DNA of 64,000 nt from Weissella hellenica (GTDB lineage: Bacteria; Bacillota; Bacilli; Lactobacillales; Lactobacillaceae): NCBI RefSeq assembly GCF_005405545.1, contig NZ_BJEG01000001.1:248001-312000 (forward strand), in the 5' to 3' direction. The notes beneath the pieces were generated by a model. That model did no database searches. It was not told where the DNA came from and worked only from the letters and a program-made list of their open reading frames with translations. The first letter of the stretch is position 1. Every line of letters begins with the position of its first letter. Below are positions 42,729 through 50,587 of the stretch, one piece after another. The position numbers and the translations under genes are program-made.

Positions 42729-43130
42729 ATGTTTCCTGATCGCTTACGTGAATTACGAAAAGGTCGTAATATCACATTGGAAAATCTTGCTGAAGAAATG
42801 AATAAACATCTTGAGCCAGGTCAAAAACCAAATACAGCTGCTCAAATCGGAAACTGGGAACGCGGTGACCGTTCACCATCCTATATTGAAGTTCGTAAAT
42901 TAGCGGATTTTTTTAATGTTTCGATGGATTTTTTAGTGGGGCGTGCCATGTCAGAAAAAACAGATTTGTCATTGCTGTTTTTGTCAGGTAAAGAAATTGA
43001 TTTTAATGGTAAACCATTAACGGATCAACAACGTTTTGATATTTTTCAATATGTTAATTCTTATTTGAATCCAGTTTCGTATACCGCTGAAGATGATTTA
43101 CGTAGTAACCATCAAGAAAGTTTATTTTAA
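42729..43130 (+). CDS. XRE-family helix-turn-helix regulator
   Basis: Cytosolic DNA-binding protein of 133 residues. Residues 1-70 form a Cro/CI-type HTH (RLRELRKGRNITLENLAEEMN, then NTAAQIGNWERGDRSPS and LADFFNVSMDFLVG); the rest is an unclassified C-terminal domain with KPLTDQQRFDIFQYVNSYL. The ATG at 42729 is preferred because GGAG lies 9 bases upstream; an ATG at 42711 has no ribosome site. The promoter abuts a DnaA-box cluster. It is followed after 12 bases by a methyltransferase-like gene, likely an operon. Its targets are unknown. Confidence 0.8.
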   Translation: MFPDRLRELRKGRNITLENLAEEMNKHLEPGQKPNTAAQIGNWERGDRSPSYIEVRKLADFFNVSMDFLVGRAMSEKTDLSLLFLSGKEIDFNGKPLTDQQRFDIFQYVNSYLNPVSYTAEDDLRSNHQESLF

Positions 43131-43142
43131 AAAGGAATGAAT

Positions 43143-43973
43143 ATGAACCAAACAGAATTAATTCGATTTGATACTGGTCGACAGCTCACTGAGATTGATT
43201 ATCTTAGTGAGCTGTTGTCATATCAAACAATATTTAAATCAATTAAATCTATCAATCAATTGATTACAACAGTTAGTCAGGTTATTAAAGATATTAATCA
43301 AGGATTTTTGCCACAGCAGTTGCCGGTTTTGGAAGTGACGGACACGATGATTAGTGACGTCCAAAAATTTATTCTAAATAAATTTCCAACACAACCAGCT
43401 AAGGGTAATGCATTGTGGGGAAAAATGAGTGAAGACCTTGAGGCAGTCGACTTTTTGGTTCGTCATTTACGCGATGCCTTAATCGAATATTTTAGTATGT
43501 ACGGCTATGTTTCCACACCTTTTATTCAAGATTTATCTACCTATTTGGCAGGAGAACCTGTTTTAGAATTAATGGCCGGACATGGCTATTTATCGGCTGG
43601 ATTACGTGCATGCAATCCAACACAAACAATTATTGCGACTGATAACCAATTATGGCGTGATCAACCAGATATAACGCTATACCAACCGGTTACAACTGTT
43701 GAGAATATGACGGGATTAGCTGCGTTAGAGAAGTATGGCGAACAAGTCGGCGTAATTATTACGAGTTGGGCCCCTGATACTTCAACAGCTGACTGGGAGT
43801 TATTACAAGTAATTCGTAAAAATTATTCGGCTAAAAAATTGTTGGTCATTGGTGAATATCAAGGTGCAACAAATTCAAAAGTATTTTGGCAGCAAGCTAA
43901 ATTAAAGCCAGTTTTAGCCACACATCATCACACTTTTGATTTAATTGATGAACAAGTATATGAAGTAGAATAG
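43143..43973 (+). CDS. Putative SAM-dependent methyltransferase, unknown target
   Basis: The 276-residue protein has a helical N-terminal half (about 1-125) that I do not recognise, then a Rossmann-like part starting with LELMAGHGYLSAGL (141-154), which fits SAM motif I, followed by IIATDNQLW, and IITSWAPDTST in the place of motif IV. No NPPY or DPPY is present, so DNA adenine methylation is not suggested. AAAAGGA lies 7 bases before the ATG at 43143; an ATG at 43137 is too close to it. It sits between the XRE gene and a ClC transporter, 14 bases before the latter, so the three may be one transcript. Function unknown. Confidence 0.55.
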   Translation: MNQTELIRFDTGRQLTEIDYLSELLSYQTIFKSIKSINQLITTVSQVIKDINQGFLPQQLPVLEVTDTMISDVQKFILNKFPTQPAKGNALWGKMSEDLEAVDFLVRHLRDALIEYFSMYGYVSTPFIQDLSTYLAGEPVLELMAGHGYLSAGLRACNPTQTIIATDNQLWRDQPDITLYQPVTTVENMTGLAALEKYGEQVGVIITSWAPDTSTADWELLQVIRKNYSAKKLLVIGEYQGATNSKVFWQQAKLKPVLATHHHTFDLIDEQVYEVE

Positions 43974-43987
43974 GATGTTATTTAAAA

Positions 43988-45241
43988 ATGCTAGCTGAAA
44001 CAAAACGTCAAACGATAGCGTTAATTACGGCAACGATTGTATTAGGAATCATTGTTGGTATTAGCTCATTATTATTAGGGCAATTATTAGATATTGTGGA
44101 ACAGTTATTTTTACATTTTGAAGAAAATGCACATATGCCAGTTGCTACTGCTGCAACACCTATTAATCGCTTACTTTCAGTGACATTAGGTGGTATTATT
44201 GTTGCCTTGGTTTGGTATGCGCTCCAACGGTATGGTAAACCAACTGTTAGCATTAATAAAGCGTTGCAGGGAGAGAAAATGCCGGTTGGTGTGACCATTA
44301 TTCATGTCATGACGCAAATTTTCTATGTCGCAACAGGTGGTTCAATTGGTCGTGAATTAGCACCGCGTGAAGCTGGAACATTGATGGCGCAAACGTGGCA
44401 AAAATTTGCAGGTCGGATTGGATTAGCTGAACTATCAGTTGATGATCAACGCTTGTTATTAGCTTCTGCAGCAGGAGCTGGGTTTGCTGGTATTTATATC
44501 GCGCCTATTACGGGGATGTTATTTGCTGTTGAAATTTTATTAAAAAAAGTAGACATTCGGACAGTATCTGTTAGTTTGAGTATGTCTGTTATTGCGATGC
44601 TCGTTGGTTCGATTACGAAGGGATTTGTGCCTTATTATTTAATCGCTCATAAGAATTTTTCAATTAAAATGTTACCGTTTGTCGTAGTAGTTGCATTGGT
44701 GATGGGACTATTAGGTGGTCTTTTCCGTCGTGGTTTCCAATGGGCTGGCAAGCATAATGCTAAGAAACAACAAATTTTATGGCAGTTACCATTAGTCGCT
44801 TTATTAACCGGAATAATTGCCATGAAAATGCCTCAAATTATGGGGAATGGTCGTGGCTTAGCTGAATTTTCTTTTGTGAATCTTGATCAAAATTTCATTA
44901 TGTTCTTGTTAGTAGGGGCCGCGTTAAAAACAATTGTTACTTTGCTCACCATCAAAGCGGGAGTGGCTGGTGGTACGTTGACACCGTCGATTGCAATTGG
45001 TGGTGCATTAGGAAGTATTATTGGGTTTGCTTATCTGGTTATGATGCCTGGTTTATCAATGACAATTATTGCTCAGGCCGGTGTTATTGGAGCGGTCGGG
45101 TTCTTAGCAGCCTCACAGCAAGCCCCATTAATGGCATTATTTATGTTATTTGAAGTTTGTCATCTAGATTCGTCGGCATTACTGCCACTAGGGCTAACAA
45201 TAGCTTTGGCTAGTGTATCTTCTAAATTAGTTTTAAAATAA
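43988..45241 (+). CDS. ClC-family chloride channel/transporter
   Basis: Membrane protein of 417 residues with about ten helices. The anion-pathway signature GREGP is present in the relaxed form GGSIGRELAPREAG (about 115-128), retaining the gating glutamate, followed by ASAAGAGFAGIYIAPITGMLFAVE, which corresponds to the GxFxP-type second motif. GGVAGGTLTPSIAIGGALG-like sequence occurs near residue 325. The retained glutamate is compatible with Cl-/H+ exchange, as in acid-resistance ClC proteins, or with a fluoride/chloride role; not resolved. Start ATG follows GGATG without a clear AGGAGG. A hairpin terminator follows. Confidence 0.85.
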   Translation: MLAETKRQTIALITATIVLGIIVGISSLLLGQLLDIVEQLFLHFEENAHMPVATAATPINRLLSVTLGGIIVALVWYALQRYGKPTVSINKALQGEKMPVGVTIIHVMTQIFYVATGGSIGRELAPREAGTLMAQTWQKFAGRIGLAELSVDDQRLLLASAAGAGFAGIYIAPITGMLFAVEILLKKVDIRTVSVSLSMSVIAMLVGSITKGFVPYYLIAHKNFSIKMLPFVVVVALVMGLLGGLFRRGFQWAGKHNAKKQQILWQLPLVALLTGIIAMKMPQIMGNGRGLAEFSFVNLDQNFIMFLLVGAALKTIVTLLTIKAGVAGGTLTPSIAIGGALGSIIGFAYLVMMPGLSMTIIAQAGVIGAVGFLAASQQAPLMALFMLFEVCHLDSSALLPLGLTIALASVSSKLVLK

Positions 45242-45255
45242 ATTAGTCAGTTGGC

Positions 45256-45317
45256 AAAAAAGCATGCTCTAAATTAGTTGTTAAGGGTTTATAACCATAG
45301 TACTTCAGCATGTTTTC
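45256..45317 (+). terminator. Probable terminator after the ClC gene
   Basis: AAAAAGCATGCT pairs with AGCATGTTTT with one G-U, and an internal GGTTTATAACC stem is possible. The 45320-45400 stretch after it contains no gene that I can support. Confidence 0.45.
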
Positions 45318-45400
45318 AAGATTATTAACCAGGTGATATTATTACCAAAGGTGTTACGAGGAAACTAGTATCGGTCAATTAATCATTGATCAACCAATAG

Positions 45401-45447
45401 AAAAAGGACTGGTAAGCTCTCACTGAGATAGCTTATCAGTCCTTTTA
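45401..45447. terminator. Terminator of the PspC gene (minus strand), possibly bidirectional
   Basis: AAAAGGACTG and CAGTCCTTTT form the base of a 20-bp imperfect hairpin with TAAGCT / AGCTTA above; A and T runs flank it on both sides. Confidence 0.8.
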
Positions 45448-45456
45448 ATTAATCTG

Positions 45457-45633
45457 TTATTTTTCAGGTAATAGTAGCCAAAGAATTAAATAAATAACCA
45501 AACCCGGGAAGGGACTTAGTGTTAGTAATACCCAAATAATTCTTAGTAAATTAACATTCCAACCAAAGCGTTCAGCTAAGCCACCTAATACGCCGGCAAA
45601 AACACGATGATCTGTTGAACGGTATAGATTCAT
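45457..45633 (-). CDS. PspC-domain membrane protein, 58 residues
   Basis: Very small membrane protein made of one PspC domain: MNLYRSTDHRVFAGVLGGL, then AERFGWNVNLLRIIWVLLT and a hydrophobic helix ending in LILWLLLPEK. The VxGGLAExFGW and RIxWVLL pattern is diagnostic. Such stand-alone PspC proteins in lactic acid bacteria are linked to the envelope stress (LiaF/PspC) response, but no partner is next to it. ATG preceded by AGGGGGAATATATT on the minus strand. Transcribed alone, opposite to its neighbours on the left. Confidence 0.9.
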   Translation of the reverse strand: MNLYRSTDHRVFAGVLGGLAERFGWNVNLLRIIWVLLTLSPFPGLVIYLILWLLLPEK

Positions 45634-45795
45634 AATATATTCCCCCTATAATCCTTTACGTTCATTATACATTAAAACTTATGAAATTCTAATAATCATC
45701 ATCCAAATTAGCAATTCAAATTTTACTGTAGCATGCAGAACCAAATAAAAATTTGCGGATACTGTTGTATGATGAAGTACCTAATTGCGTATAAC

Positions 45796-45850
45796 AAAAA
45801 AGTGTCAGTAACCTAACCGTTTTAATATGGTAGCTTGCTGACACTTTAAA
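45796..45850 (-). terminator. Terminator of pepF
   Basis: AAAGTGTCAG / CTGACACTTT 10-bp stem with an inner partial CTAACC / GGTAG pairing; on the minus strand it ends in a T6 run. Confidence 0.85.
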
Positions 45851-45860
45851 TAGTTTTTAT

Positions 45861-47666
45861 TTAGATAAACTGTTCAGAGAGGGTTAAGAACTCATCGATA
45901 TCCTTTTTAATTAAATCAGCTCCCGCTTGCCAGAAATCAGGCTTCGTTAAATCAACACCCAGATGCTTTTGGGCTAATTCTTCAGTCGTCATGTTGGCAG
46001 TATCACGTAGCAACGCGATGTAAGCTTCTTCAAAATTTTCTTGGGTTTGGGCCCAAGCGTAAATCCCTTGGCTAAATAGGTAACCAAATGTGTAAGGGAA
46101 GTTATAGAAAGGTACATCATTAATGTAAAAGTGTAGCTTTGAGGCCCAGAAGTGGGGATGAAGTTCATCCAAAATACCGCCAAAGGCCTGTTCTTGAGCA
46201 GCTGACATTAGTTCATTTAGGCGAGTCGCAGGTACAAAACCAGCTTGTCGTTCTGTATAAAAATTATTTTCAAATAAGAAACGGGCACGAATATTTAAGA
46301 ACATGGCAATTGGATTAGCCATTTTAGCATCAAGTAAAACAACTTTTTCGGCATCAGATTTGGCGGCTTGGACATTAGCGTCAGCGATTAACATTTCAGC
46401 GAAGGTTGATGCCGTTTCAGCAACGTTCATTGCGTAATCATCACGCCATACGGGCAGATCAGTTAAGACTGAAGTGTGAAAACCGTGACCAATTTCGTGG
46501 GCAATAGTTGCTGAATCATTAACAGAACCTGTAAATGTGGTAATAATACGTGATTCGTGGATATCCGGTACACTTTCCATCCAAGCACCTGGTGTTTTAC
46601 CAGGGCGATTTTCTGCCTCAATCCATTGGTTTTCAAAAGCATTTTGGGCAAAGGCAGCCATCTTGGGTGAATATTTACCAAAATTTTTAATGATAAAGGC
46701 AGCAGCATCATCATAAGTTGTTGTTGTAGGGGTGTAATCACCTAATTTTGTAATTGGTGCAGATTGATCTTGCCAACCAATTTTATCTAAACCAAGTAAT
46801 TGGGCTTTACGCTCAAAATAATCCTTAAACATCGCTTTATTATCATCAACGACTTGCCACATTGTGTTAAGCGTTTGTCGTGATAGATGGTTTAATTCTA
46901 ACGGTTCTGCTAAAAAGTCGTCATAACCATGCGAAGATTGTTCAGTCAATCGGGCGCCAGCCAAATGATTTAATGTGTCAGCAGCTAGGTTTTCAGCATT
47001 ACCCCACATTTTTTCATATTGTCGCATAATTTCAGCGCGGATTGTATTGTCAGGGTAGTCATCAATCCGGTTTAATGCTTGTCCAGCTGATAGTGTTTGT
47101 TGGACACTATTTTCGTCAGTATAAGTCATTGTTAAACCAGCGCTAATGGTGTCATAGTGTTCAGACCAAGCATCTAAACCGTCCAATTTTAATGTGTTTA
47201 ATAATTGTTCAGTTTTATCATCTAATAGACGAGCAGCTTGGTGACGTAATCCTTTCAAATGGAAGGCAACTGGCGCAATTGCAGGGACAGCTAGTGCTTG
47301 ATTAAAATCGTCATCTGAAAAAGTTGTTAACAGTTTAGCAAACGCATTTAATGGTGTTTGGTAAGCAACTGATAATTTTGCGACTTTTGTTTGATAAGGA
47401 CGATACTCAGAATTTGTATAGTCGGCCGCTGATAAAGCATTAACGAATAGCGTGGCTGTACGTAGACCAGAAAAAATAGTTTGATTATCTGCAATAAGCT
47501 GGCTAAGTGTTTTAAAACTTGTGTCATTAACTAAATTATAGTCACTAATTGCTGTCTCTAAGTTAGTAATCTGTTGTGCTAATAAGTTTAATTTTTCTGC
47601 AAATTCAGGTGAATGAATACCACCGGGATAAATTGTATCTAAGTTCCAATTTAATGAATAAGTCAT
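45861..47666 (-). CDS. pepF: Oligoendopeptidase F
   Basis: Zinc metallopeptidase (M3 family) that cleaves oligopeptides of about 7-17 residues in the cytosol. The 601-residue protein is of normal length; the active site is HEIGH (390-394) in TIAHEIGHGFHTS, and the third ligand lies in the following NVAETASTFAEM segment. The N-terminal part is helical with the PF08439-type region. ATG is preceded by TGGAGATG on the minus strand. Single-gene unit. Confidence 0.96.
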   Translation of the reverse strand: MTYSLNWNLDTIYPGGIHSPEFAEKLNLLAQQITNLETAISDYNLVNDTSFKTLSQLIADNQTIFSGLRTATLFVNALSAADYTNSEYRPYQTKVAKLSVAYQTPLNAFAKLLTTFSDDDFNQALAVPAIAPVAFHLKGLRHQAARLLDDKTEQLLNTLKLDGLDAWSEHYDTISAGLTMTYTDENSVQQTLSAGQALNRIDDYPDNTIRAEIMRQYEKMWGNAENLAADTLNHLAGARLTEQSSHGYDDFLAEPLELNHLSRQTLNTMWQVVDDNKAMFKDYFERKAQLLGLDKIGWQDQSAPITKLGDYTPTTTTYDDAAAFIIKNFGKYSPKMAAFAQNAFENQWIEAENRPGKTPGAWMESVPDIHESRIITTFTGSVNDSATIAHEIGHGFHTSVLTDLPVWRDDYAMNVAETASTFAEMLIADANVQAAKSDAEKVVLLDAKMANPIAMFLNIRARFLFENNFYTERQAGFVPATRLNELMSAAQEQAFGGILDELHPHFWASKLHFYINDVPFYNFPYTFGYLFSQGIYAWAQTQENFEEAYIALLRDTANMTTEELAQKHLGVDLTKPDFWQAGADLIKKDIDEFLTLSEQFI

Positions 47667-47800
47667 TTTTCATCTCCATCAATCTCATGTTTTTTTAATT
47701 ATTTTGTTATTTATTCTATCATAACTTGTTTCTAGTACAAAAACTATTGGATACCACCTTATCGGATATTATCGTATCGAAATAATTAGTTTTATGTTAC

Positions 47801-47838
47801 TATTTAGACAAATATCTAATTAGACGTTTATCTAAATA
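47801..47838 (+). promoter_or_regulatory. 38-bp dyad operator of the SdpR-like regulator
   Basis: A long near-perfect inverted repeat centred on TCTAATTAGA with outer arms TATTTAGA and TCTAAATA; only four symmetric positions break the dyad. It lies immediately upstream of the ribosome site of the regulator gene and is a likely autorepression site for a dimeric ArsR-type protein (two tandem half-sites). Confidence 0.7.
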
Positions 47839-47858
47839 GTAGAGGGGAAATGTCATTA

Positions 47859-48131
47859 ATGGGGTTTGAAAAAAGTTTTAAAGCGCTATCTGATCCAGTT
47901 AGACGAGAAATTCTGCAGTTATTAAGAAATGGTGCGATGACTGCAGGTCATATAGCAGAACATTTTGATATGACTAAGGCAACAATTTCATATCATTTAC
48001 GTTTATTAAAAGAAGCGGGCTTAATTTGTGAAGCAAAAGAAAAAAATTTTATTTATTATGATTTAAATACCACACTAGTTGAAGAAATGATGGGGTGGTT
48101 AATGTCATTAAAGGAGCGTAAAAATGACTAA
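47859..48131 (+). CDS. ArsR-family autorepressor, SdpR-like
   Basis: Winged-helix repressor of 90 residues with FKALSDPVRREILQLL, the recognition helix TKATISYHLRLLKEAGLI and the wing FIYYDLNTT; these match SdpR of Bacillus subtilis, which controls its immunity protein. No metal-binding cysteine pair is present, so it is not a metal sensor. Two starts are possible: ATG 47850 is only 2 bases from GAGGGG, so I prefer ATG 47859 (11 bases). It overlaps the following SdpI-like gene by 8 bases. Confidence 0.85.
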   Translation: MGFEKSFKALSDPVRREILQLLRNGAMTAGHIAEHFDMTKATISYHLRLLKEAGLICEAKEKNFIYYDLNTTLVEEMMGWLMSLKERKND

Positions 48132-48759
48132 AAAAGAATTACGACGGCTATTGATTGTCACGACGGTTGTTATGTTGGTACCTTTGGTTGTTGGTCTAAT
48201 TATTTGGCCACAATTACCAGATCAAATAGCAACACACTTTGGCGTTAATGGGCAAGCAAATGGTTGGCATGACAAAAATAAGACAGTATTTGGGGTACCT
48301 TTATTGATGATTATGATTCAATATATTTGCTTTTTCAGTCTTTATTTTGATCCTTCAAAAAATAACTTTAGTAAAGGGCTGTTCAAAGGACTGTTGTGGA
48401 TTGCACCGATCATTGAACTTATCATGATGTTTAGTATTTATGGGATTGCGTTGGGATACCCGCTTGATATTGGTATGATTGTTAATTTTGTGGTGGGGTT
48501 ATTATTTATTGGCTTGGGTAACTATTTACACAAAGTGAAGCAAAATTATACGGTAGGTATTAAAATTCCGTGGACATTACATAGTAAAGAAAATTGGAAT
48601 CGAACACATCGCTTTGCGGCTTGGTTGTTTTTAATCGTTGGTATTATTATGATGATAAATGGTTTTTTCGAACAAACTTGGTTACTGATTGTACCTATCT
48701 TAAGTATCATCATCTTGCCAATTGGTTATTCGTTTATGCTGTATCGTAAGGGAATTTAG
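48124..48759 (+). CDS. SdpI/YhfL-like membrane protein (DUF1648)
   Basis: Integral membrane protein of 211 residues with about six helices. The N-terminal LPDQIATHFGVNGQANGWHDK block is the DUF1648 signature (LPxxIPxHxxxxGxxdxWgsK) found in SdpI, and the C-terminal VGIKIPWTLHSKENWNRTHRFAAWLF segment is the SdpI (YhfL) signature. In Bacillus SdpI protects from the SDP killing factor and also captures SdpR at the membrane. No toxin-like gene is next to it here, so it may be a stand-alone immunity/sensor pair. Translation is coupled to the regulator by the 8-base overlap. Confidence 0.85.
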   Translation: MTKKELRRLLIVTTVVMLVPLVVGLIIWPQLPDQIATHFGVNGQANGWHDKNKTVFGVPLLMIMIQYICFFSLYFDPSKNNFSKGLFKGLLWIAPIIELIMMFSIYGIALGYPLDIGMIVNFVVGLLFIGLGNYLHKVKQNYTVGIKIPWTLHSKENWNRTHRFAAWLFLIVGIIMMINGFFEQTWLLIVPILSIIILPIGYSFMLYRKGI

Positions 48760-48831
48760 ATTCTTGTTTCGCTTTAGTATACTTCCCAGGGGCGATATGG
48801 TACTATTAAATTAAATTATAGAAAAATTGAG

Positions 48832-48941
48832 GACTGTCCATTGAAGAATTAATACTATTTTGAAATTGCAATTATTATTGACACTCTTAGGGTGTAGTGT
48901 GCATTTCAGGTAGTATTGGTTTGGGTGGAGAGTCTTTTTTT
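48832..48941 (+). promoter_or_regulatory. Transcription attenuator leader of the ABC-F gene
   Basis: A long imperfect hairpin ending in T7: GACT-TCCA (48832-48840) pairs with TGGA-AGTC (48926-48934), AATACTA with TAGTATT, and GAAATTGCA with TGCATTTC inside, capped by ACACTC / GGTGT. A GAGG site at 48829-48832 followed 8 bases later by TTG AAG AAT TAA gives a 3-codon leader ORF in the left arm. A ribosome stalled there would open the hairpin and permit read-through, as described for ABC-F resistance genes in other firmicutes (for example Listeria lmo0919). Confidence 0.65.
48841..48852 (+). CDS. Putative 3-codon leader peptide (M-K-N) of the ABC-F gene
   Basis: TTG AAG AAT TAA with GAGG 8 bases upstream, lying inside the left arm of the attenuator hairpin. 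Too short to judge by coding statistics; supported only by its position and ribosome site. Confidence 0.35.
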   Translation: MKN

Positions 48942-48991
48942 GCGCTCTTTTATCATACTGATTACCTGAAGCTTTAAAATGAGGTGATAAT

Positions 48992-50488
48992 TTGGGTAAT
49001 ATTGAATTTAAACAAGTAACATTTGGCTTTGATAATCAAGCACAACTTTTATTTGATAAAGCTAATTTAACGATTGATACATCATGGAAGTTAGGCTTAA
49101 TTGGACGCAATGGTCGTGGTAAAACGACGTTGCTCAATTTGTTGCAGGACGTGTATCCATATCAAGGGACTATTACACATCAAGTCAGTTTTAACTATTT
49201 TCCACAAGCGATTCGAGATGCGAGTCAATTAACTTATGATGTCTTAAATGAAGTAGCAACAGTTGAAATTTGGCAAATTGAAAAAGAATTACAGTTAATG
49301 CAAACAGATGATGCCCTTTTATGGCGACCGTTTGTTAGTTTATCAGGTGGCGAAAAGACAAAAGTTTTGTTGGCATTGTTGTTTAGTGATCATAATCATT
49401 TTCCACTAATTGATGAACCAACTAATCATTTAGATTTGCAAGCCAGAAAACATATTGCGCAGTATTTAAAGGATAAAAAACAAGGATTCATTTTAGTTAG
49501 CCATGATCGGTCGTTTGTTAATGAAGTTGTGGACCACGTGATTGCCATTGAAAAACAGCAATTAATGATCTATCAGGGAAATTTTGCGACCTATGAAGAA
49601 CAAAAAGGCCAACGTGATCAGTACGAATTAGATCAGAATAAAAAATTAAAAACAGAAATTGGACGTTTGAAGCACACGGCGAGTGAAAAAGCAGAGTGGT
49701 CTCATGGTCGTGAAAAAGGAAAATTTGGTAATCGCCACGTTGCGGGCAGTGGTGCTATTTTTGACCGCGGCGCGATTGGTGCCCGTGCAGCACGGACTAT
49801 GAAACGTTCAAAAACATTAGTGCATCAAATGGAAAATAAAATCGATTCTAAGGAGCAATTACTGAAAGAAATTGAAACAATTGATATGTTGACCATGAAC
49901 TATCAACCGAGCTATCACAAAACACTAATCACTGTTAAAAATTTACAATTGGCATACGAAAAATCGTTATTTGAACCAATTTCCTTTCAACTAGTGAAGG
50001 GTGAAAGGATTGCTATCCAAGGTAACAATGGGGCAGGTAAAACAGCAATTATTAATTATTTGCTAGGAACGTTTACGGGTCAAAGTGTTGGTGACGTAAC
50101 TATCCCAGCGAATATACGGATTAGTTATGTGCGCCAAAATTATGAAAATAATACGGGGACCTTGGCAGAATTTGCAACGGCGCATCATTTATCTTACGAA
50201 ATATTATTAAACAATTTACATAAGTTGGGCGTTGAACGTCATGTATTTAATACGCGTATTGAAAATATGAGTATGGGACAGCGAAAACGTGTTGAATTGG
50301 CAAAATCATTAGCGACACCAGCAGCATTGTTTATTTGGGATGAACCATTAAACTATTTGGATGTTTTTAATCAGGAACAATTGGAACAGATTATTCAATT
50401 AGTGCAACCCACCATGCTGATTGTTGAGCATGATGAAACATTTTTGAACAATATCGCCACGCAGGTGATTAAACTGCAACATGAGTAG
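48992..50488 (+). CDS. ABC-F ATPase, Lsa/Vga-like ribosomal protection type
   Basis: Soluble tandem ABC protein of 498 residues without membrane helices. NBD1 has Walker A GRNGRGKT (38-45), signature SLSGGEKTK and a Walker B reading LIDEPTNHLDL. The interdomain linker (about 190-305) is long and basic with GRLKHTASEKAEWSHGREK-type sequence, as in target-protection factors Lsa, Vga and Sal. NBD2 has GNNGAGKT (from 344), signature MSMGQRKR and FIWDEPLNYLD. Such proteins dislodge lincosamides, pleuromutilins and streptogramin A from the ribosome; which of these applies here cannot be told. The start is a TTG with GAGGTGAT upstream. An attenuator-like leader precedes it. Confidence 0.8.
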   Translation: MGNIEFKQVTFGFDNQAQLLFDKANLTIDTSWKLGLIGRNGRGKTTLLNLLQDVYPYQGTITHQVSFNYFPQAIRDASQLTYDVLNEVATVEIWQIEKELQLMQTDDALLWRPFVSLSGGEKTKVLLALLFSDHNHFPLIDEPTNHLDLQARKHIAQYLKDKKQGFILVSHDRSFVNEVVDHVIAIEKQQLMIYQGNFATYEEQKGQRDQYELDQNKKLKTEIGRLKHTASEKAEWSHGREKGKFGNRHVAGSGAIFDRGAIGARAARTMKRSKTLVHQMENKIDSKEQLLKEIETIDMLTMNYQPSYHKTLITVKNLQLAYEKSLFEPISFQLVKGERIAIQGNNGAGKTAIINYLLGTFTGQSVGDVTIPANIRISYVRQNYENNTGTLAEFATAHHLSYEILLNNLHKLGVERHVFNTRIENMSMGQRKRVELAKSLATPAALFIWDEPLNYLDVFNQEQLEQIIQLVQPTMLIVEHDETFLNNIATQVIKLQHE

Positions 50489-50587
50489 AAAATAGATTAT
50501 GAAATTTATCGTGATAAATAAAGTAATTAATCCCTTGTGCTATAATATCTTGAGTAAGTTTGATAAGGACAAGATAAGGATTTAGAG

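Noticed and set aside
45318-45400. Gene fragment suggested by a short open run between the ClC gene and the PspC gene
   Set aside because: Only about 17 codons are open, no start or ribosome site is present and no family could be recognised.
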